Below are positions 31,065 to 35,679 of a stretch of 35,679 nt of DNA, piece by piece (the first letter of the stretch is position 1; the number at the start of each line of letters is the position of its first letter). Below the pieces are notes generated by a model. The model was not told the origin of the DNA. It saw only the letters and a program-made list of their open reading frames with translations, and searched no databases. The position numbers and the translations under genes were made by a program. Origin of the DNA: Spirosoma endophyticum (GTDB lineage Bacteria; Bacteroidota; Bacteroidia; Cytophagales; Spirosomataceae); the NCBI RefSeq assembly GCF_900112365.1, contig NZ_FOLQ01000037.1, positions 1 through 35,679 of the forward strand, written 5' to 3'.

Positions 31065-31928
31065 ATGTACATCATTCTGGGGGCTACTGGCCATATCGGA
31101 TCGGCGGTAGCTCAATCCTTGTTAGACCAAGGTGAGTCAGTTACCATCATTACCCACGATGCTAAGAAAAAAGCGGAGTGGCAGCAGAAAGGGGCGACTG
31201 TCGCCCTGACAGACGTGTACGACACCGACCCGTTGCGGGCCGTTTTCCAGCAGGGCAAACGGCTGTTCGTGCTCAACCCGCCCGCTCCCATTACCACCGA
31301 CACGGCTGGACAAGAGCGCCGAAGTGTCCAATCGATTCTAGCCGCCCTAAGGAATTCAGGGATCGAAAAGATCGTGGCCGAATCGGTCTATGCCGCCCAG
31401 CCCGGCGATCGGATCGGCGATCTGGGTGTGCTGTACGAACTAGAACAGGGGTTGATTAAAACGGGCATTCCTACCAGCATTATTCGGGCGGCCTACTATA
31501 TGAGTAATTGGGATATGGCCCTGGCGACGGCTCAGCAGACCAGTCAGGTGCCTACACTCTATCCACCTGATTTCACCTTGCCCAGGGTGGCCCCCCAGGA
31601 TTTAGGCGTGGTCGGCGCTCGTCTGTTGCAGGAGCCGATCGACCAAACCGGCCTGCACTATGTGGAAGGGCCAGCCCGCTACTCATCAGCAGCGGTGGCG
31701 GCCGCCTTCGGGAAAGCATTAGGGAAAGCGGTTAAAGCAGTCGAAACCCCGCGCCAGGACTGGGTGAGCCGTTTACAGCAAACCGGCTTTTCCCAGCCAG
31801 CTGCCGAGTCGATGGCGGCCATGACGGCCATCACGTTGGCTCAGACCTATGAGCTACCTGATGCGCCCATCCGGGGCACTATTACCTTGCAGGACTATAT
31901 TTCGGCCCTGGTCAACCCCGGTAAGTAA
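31065..31928 (+). CDS. NmrA-like NAD(P)-binding protein
   Basis: 287 residues. YIILGATGHIGSAVAQSLLD (2-21) is the dinucleotide loop. ITHDAKKK, the GIEKIVAESVYAAQPGD segment and TSIIRAAYYMSNW are NmrA-like marks. This family holds quinone reductases and redox-sensing repressor partners. It lacks YxxxK, so a classical SDR reaction is unlikely. It follows a WYL regulator and is bracketed by hairpins at 31004-31045 and 31933-31969. It is only distantly like the QorB-type protein at 1718-2596. Confidence 0.82.
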   Translation: MYIILGATGHIGSAVAQSLLDQGESVTIITHDAKKKAEWQQKGATVALTDVYDTDPLRAVFQQGKRLFVLNPPAPITTDTAGQERRSVQSILAALRNSGIEKIVAESVYAAQPGDRIGDLGVLYELEQGLIKTGIPTSIIRAAYYMSNWDMALATAQQTSQVPTLYPPDFTLPRVAPQDLGVVGARLLQEPIDQTGLHYVEGPARYSSAAVAAAFGKALGKAVKAVETPRQDWVSRLQQTGFSQPAAESMAAMTAITLAQTYELPDAPIRGTITLQDYISALVNPGK

Positions 31929-31932
31929 TGTT

Positions 31933-31969
31933 TCATCGGCAGAAGCTGACGGTCTGCTTCTGCCGATGA
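31933..31969 (+). terminator. 14-bp perfect hairpin after the NmrA-like gene
   Basis: TCATCGGCAGAAGC (31933-31946) pairs with GCTTCTGCCGATGA (31956-31969), starting 4 bp after the stop. No T-run follows, so it may act as a terminator of another kind or as an mRNA-stabilising hairpin. Confidence 0.6.
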
Positions 31970-32769
31970 GATCGTTGATCGTTCTAAGCGTAACAGAGGA
32001 GGTAGTCCATCATCAATCCATTCACTTACTATCATCCGTCAATTGGTGAACAGAGTGGCTAACTAGGTGCTGATGGCCCATATAAGTCTGCCCTAAAAAT
32101 GGTATTTTACCGCTAAATTATAAATGATGCTACTATCCCCTCCCCTTTTCTAAGTTTTGTACTCTTCATAATGACCGTTCAAAAAAGCTACCTTTTCGTA
32201 AACGATTTCAGAGAGTAATCGAAAAGGGCACATCACTGAGCAGCAAGTAACGTCCAATTGGCTAAGGGTTTTTGGGAGTTAAATCATATAAATCTAAAAT
32301 TGCACGTATTAATGACTCAGCTAGCAACGTCGTTTCAAAAATTGAAATGGACTAAATAGTACATTTCTTATAGGATTCAATAGTTAAAATCGCGCTGAGC
32401 TAAAAAGATAAATAGAATTTAAATGGTGCAACTTGCCCATTAGATTAGACTATGTGTATTTCACAAATAGGTCGCCTAGGAGATTAAAATCGTATTCAAT
32501 AAATGTCAGCGACGGCTTCGCAGTGGCCGGTACCGCAACGGCGGACCGTGCCGGGGCGGCCCCACCTTGGGCACAAACTCAACTCCTACTGCCAAAATAA
32601 TACAGCGCGGCTGCCGCATTGATAGGTGACCGGGTCGTCGGTGCGAATGGCAATTTGAGAATGGAATTAGTTTAACCTGACTTTGTCAGTGTGGGCAAAA
32701 CACGAGTCTGGCTAAAACGGGCGTTTAACTGGACGACCTCTTTCAATAAGGTCAACTTCTATTCATAGC
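31970..32769. other. 800-bp intergenic region with a GC-rich repeat-like stretch
   Basis: 31970-32500 is AT-rich with no supported gene. About 32510-32660 is sharply GC-rich, with no coding reading that resembles a protein. Its ACGGCT...GTACCGC...ACC order recalls the 42-bp repeat at 7422 and 13393, so it may be a diverged REP-like element. Confidence 0.35.
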
Positions 32770-34335
32770 CTACGGAAACTCTTGTTCAACCTTGTTTTGA
32801 TGGCCCAGGCGAACAAACTCAGCAGGAAAAACCACCCGAAACGTCGTCCCTACGTGCATACTACTTTCTACTTCGATCGAAGCGCCCAGTTTTTCAGTTA
32901 GTGATTTCACGATTGAGAGTCCCAGACCCGACGAACCTTCGTTGTTAGTAGGCTGAGCCGATAATCGCTGGAAACGCTTGAAAAGTTTGGCCTGGTCGTC
33001 GGGCGATATCCCAGGGCCCTCGTCTTTAATGGCCAGCCTCAGTTGATGGTTAATTAACTCGGTGTGGATATGCACGCGCTGGCCAAACGGCGAAAACTTT
33101 AGGGCATTGCTGATTAAATTATCAAGAATACGAACCAGTGATTTTGGATCTGAGTGGAGGATAAGGGGCGGATGAGTTCGCTCGATATGAAGTGAGATTT
33201 CTTTCTGATAAGCCTGCGCCGAAAAGCTATCGACAACGGTGTCAATTAGGAAATCTAGCTCGATATCCTCCATAACTAAAGTTTGAGTAGCCAGGCTATT
33301 GAAACCAACGATACTATCAATCAGATGAAGGCCCCGTTTAATCGTTTTCTGACCATGTTCGATACTTTCATTTTGCTCATCATTCAGCAAGCCAATCATA
33401 GGCAGGAAGCTAAAAACGAAACTGATGGTGGACAAAGGAGACTTTAAATCATGGGCAATTACACTGATAAGATTTTCAATTTCCTGGTTGGCATCCGAAA
33501 GCTGCTGATGTTTACGATAGAGTTCTGTTACGTCGTTGAAGAGCCAGATTCGACCCTTGAAATAAGGGGAAAAAATAGGTTTCGTAAACACGGACAACAC
33601 TTTTTCTGAAAATGTCCAAATCCACTCTTTGGTGACAAAAGCTGGATTATTGATCAGCTCCGAAGCGGTTTGGTTAATGGCGTCCTGGTTGAGCGCCCGA
33701 TTTCGGAGCTGGAGCATCCCGGCCGCTAAACTGGCCGATGAGGGGCGGAGGTTACCTGCTTCCAGGTTCAATAGATCAAGAGCCGACTGGTTGATCCAAT
33801 TTATGTCTTCGGCCTCATTCAGCAGAACAACCGCCTGGGGAACCACGCCAAACAGGAACCGGTATTGTTGGTCTAACGCAATTTGCTGAAATGACAGGGT
33901 GCAGATCAACACTTTATCCCCAAATCTATAGAGGACATTCTCAATCTCCTCTCTAGAAAAGATAGGCAGCTTGGGCCACCCTACTACGATCCAACCTTTA
34001 AATGTATAATTGCTGATGCGAAGGCCAGCGACGGACAGATAATCCCCTAGTAATGCTTTCAGTGACCGGCGAGGGACAAAATTCAACTCAAAAAAAAATG
34101 AATTGGTGCCGGTTAAATCGTTGAATTGAGCTGGATTGACATGGGCCGACCCCCGATCGGGACGGGTAGCGTACAATACAGTGGCTGTCCATTCTTCACG
34201 TTCCTGTATAACATAGCAAACCTCAGGACCCAGAAAGAGAAGTAGCTCGGATGCATAAGCCTCCAATAACTTCGGACCAATTTCGGTCTCTTCGATAGCC
34301 CGGAATCGTTTCTCAAGACCGTTAAAGTCAATCAT
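32770..34335 (-). CDS. Soluble PAS sensor histidine kinase
   Basis: 521 residues with no membrane helix. An N-terminal region of about 150 residues is GAF-like or unassigned, then a PAS domain (about 155-275: FLFGVVPQAVVLLNEAEDIN, then GRIWLFNDVTELYRKHQQL), HisKA with ISVIAHDLKSPLSTI (His295), and HATPase with NLISNALKFSPFG, DEGPGI and GLGLSIVKSL. No response regulator lies nearby. It is directly downstream of an RsbQ-like hydrolase gene, on the same strand, 111 bp away. B. subtilis rsbQ-rsbP has the same order, with a PAS phosphatase in place of a kinase. Confidence 0.92.
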   Translation of the reverse strand: MIDFNGLEKRFRAIEETEIGPKLLEAYASELLLFLGPEVCYVIQEREEWTATVLYATRPDRGSAHVNPAQFNDLTGTNSFFFELNFVPRRSLKALLGDYLSVAGLRISNYTFKGWIVVGWPKLPIFSREEIENVLYRFGDKVLICTLSFQQIALDQQYRFLFGVVPQAVVLLNEAEDINWINQSALDLLNLEAGNLRPSSASLAAGMLQLRNRALNQDAINQTASELINNPAFVTKEWIWTFSEKVLSVFTKPIFSPYFKGRIWLFNDVTELYRKHQQLSDANQEIENLISVIAHDLKSPLSTISFVFSFLPMIGLLNDEQNESIEHGQKTIKRGLHLIDSIVGFNSLATQTLVMEDIELDFLIDTVVDSFSAQAYQKEISLHIERTHPPLILHSDPKSLVRILDNLISNALKFSPFGQRVHIHTELINHQLRLAIKDEGPGISPDDQAKLFKRFQRLSAQPTNNEGSSGLGLSIVKSLTEKLGASIEVESSMHVGTTFRVVFPAEFVRLGHQNKVEQEFP

Positions 34336-34446
34336 GTTAGGGGAGTTACAAGGTAGAAATCGATAACAGCTACTTGGTTGGTTTTAGATTAACAAAAAGT
34401 GGTTAGCGTCAAAAGCCTTGTTCTGCCAATAGAGACTGGCCTATGT

Positions 34447-35244
34447 TTATTTAAGAAATGGTTTTATGGCGCGAATCACCTGGCTGGCATCACTGATGTG
34501 GGGCAAGTGCCCTTGAGTATCCAAAAATATCAGGGTCGAATGGGGGATATGCTTCTCCAGAAAATAGCCGACTTCGTGAGGAACCGCAACATCTTCCTGG
34601 GCCTGAATCAATAGTGTTGGATGAGACAGCTGCCCTATATCTAACCGGTGATCGGAATAAAAAATAACTTTGGCGATAGCTAATGCCACATCTGGCCGCA
34701 TTGCCGAAAGCGTACTGGAAAAGGCATTCGCCAGATGTGGCCGATCTGGATTGGCCATCACCATTGGGGCAAAGCCACTAGCCCAGGCGTGGAAATTAGT
34801 TTCCATTTGGGCAAAGAGTTCGTCTAATACAGTCGTGCTAAATCCGCCAACGTACCCATCCTGATTGAGATAACAAGGAGACGCATTCAGTAAAACAAGC
34901 CGCGAAAACCAGTCTGGCTCTGCAATGGCCGCCAGCGCTCCACTCATGCCGCCCGCGGAGTGCCCAATGAACGTAATATTCTGTAACCCGAGTTCTTCAA
35001 TGATGTCCAATATATCACTTGCATAGGCATGCAGGTGCTTGTATTTCCAACGTGTAAAGAAAGGAACGGTTTTATCATTGGCTCCTACATAATCGAACAA
35101 AACCACTTTATACTCGTCCGTAAAGGCCGCCACAACTTCTAGCCAGGCACGCTGGTCGGTACCAAACCCATGCGCACATATAATTGTCTTATCCGACAAA
35201 AGATTGCCGAGTAATTGCACATTATTTCTAGCTGCTACGGACAT
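34447..35244 (-). CDS. RsbQ-like alpha/beta hydrolase
   Basis: 265 residues, matching Bacillus subtilis RsbQ in length and sequence order: AHGFGTDQRAWLEVVAAF, VVLFDYVGAND, the nucleophile GHSAGG with Ser96, LLNASPCYLNQDGYVGGF, QAQEDVAVP with the Asp (about 218) and TQGHLPH with the His (about 246). In RsbQ the triad and cavity serve to make or process a small hydrophobic cofactor for the PAS domain of RsbP; the plant receptors KAI2 and D14 belong to the same group. The neighbouring PAS kinase suggests a similar role here, as an inference. Confidence 0.88.
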   Translation of the reverse strand: MSVAARNNVQLLGNLLSDKTIICAHGFGTDQRAWLEVVAAFTDEYKVVLFDYVGANDKTVPFFTRWKYKHLHAYASDILDIIEELGLQNITFIGHSAGGMSGALAAIAEPDWFSRLVLLNASPCYLNQDGYVGGFSTTVLDELFAQMETNFHAWASGFAPMVMANPDRPHLANAFSSTLSAMRPDVALAIAKVIFYSDHRLDIGQLSHPTLLIQAQEDVAVPHEVGYFLEKHIPHSTLIFLDTQGHLPHISDASQVIRAIKPFLK

Positions 35245-35386
35245 GGGTAAAAGTCATGTTGTTACTTAAATAATATAACAGTAATAATAAGTAAATATAA
35301 TTGGTAAAATGTAAAATACTCAACTAAGGCACTTATATAACCTTTATAGTAATAAGCTCCTTTATTTGTGGCTAAGTAATCCTCGC

Positions 35387-35679
35387 TTATTGGTTTGCAT
35401 TAAAAGCACTGAAGTTGATGCTTAACTTTCCACCCACATTCGTCAAACAGCGATTCAGGGCATAGGCTAAATCATCATTAGTCAAATAATCCTCGGGCCT
35501 CAACCACCCCCCTTTCAGATGTCGCCATAAGGTTTCGGCAAGGTTGAGATGGGGACAGTAGACAGGCAGGAAAAACAAATATAGCCCTCTGGCTTCCCAA
35601 ATCGGCCGCATCATTTGGATGTAGCCCGCTGTGTGAATCCGGGCATTGTCCAACACAACCACCGTCGAGCGATGAATCA
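35387..35679 (-). mobile_element. IS630-family transposase, partial (runs off the window edge)
   Basis: The frame is open to the end of the window. VVLDNARIHTAGYIQMM, then LFFLPVYCPHLNLAETLWRH and LKGGWLR contain the second Asp region and the final Glu of the DDE catalytic triad in IS630 elements. These insert at TA. The end of the element should lie between the stop at 35387 and the RsbQ-like gene, but its inverted repeat cannot be set without the other end. The last residues (about 20) do not resemble the family closely. Confidence 0.85.

Overview
The window looks like chromosomal accessory DNA from a Cytophagales bacterium of the Spirosoma type (phylum Bacteroidota). This is inferred from the protein families (DUF6371 Toprim protein, LytS/LytTR pair, many HxlR- and AraC-linked Rossmann enzymes, DUF1624 membrane protein) and from several promoter-like TAnnTTTG boxes, the Bacteroidota -7 motif. 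No rRNA, tRNA or CRISPR array was seen.

Left part (1-7.2 kb): the 3' end of a zinc-metallopeptidase-like gene; a remnant of a jelly-roll-domain gene; a divergent HxlR regulator / quinone-oxidoreductase-like pair; a secreted ThuA-domain protein; a DUF6371 Toprim protein; a SpoIIAA/STAS-like gene thrown out of frame by a 7-bp tandem repeat; a truncated molybdenum-carrier-like gene; and a LOV-like PAS protein lacking the photoactive cysteine.

Middle part (7.2-24 kb): one regulator-plus-oxidoreductase module after another. These are HxlR/SDR; an SDR-SDR-monooxygenase-AraC operon with a saccharopine-dehydrogenase-like gene; an ACMSD-type amidohydrolase with AraC; a TetX-like FAD monooxygenase with AraC; and a Crp/Fnr regulator facing a PRISE-type enone reductase across two FNR-like boxes. 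Between them lie a NUDIX enzyme, an EamA exporter, a complete Xre-RES toxin-antitoxin pair and a GNAT acetyltransferase. A dispersed GTCTCA...TGAGAC inverted-repeat element sits in at least six intergenic gaps.

Right part (24-35.7 kb): a short gene graveyard (thioredoxin-like, RibD_C-like and VOC fragments, and an NTF2-like gene with a premature stop); an intact RibD_C protein; a two-gene membrane operon divergent from a LytS/LytTR two-component pair; a YafY/WYL regulator followed by an NmrA-like gene bracketed by two long perfect hairpins; an RsbQ-like hydrolase upstream of a PAS sensor kinase; and the start of an IS630-type transposase at the window edge.

Taken together the middle region reads as a collection of small, separately regulated redox or detoxification cassettes. 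The strongest sequence-level observations are the heptamer repeat in the STAS gene, the FNR-box pair matched to an FNR-type recognition helix, the RsbQ/PAS-kinase pair and the dispersed palindromes.
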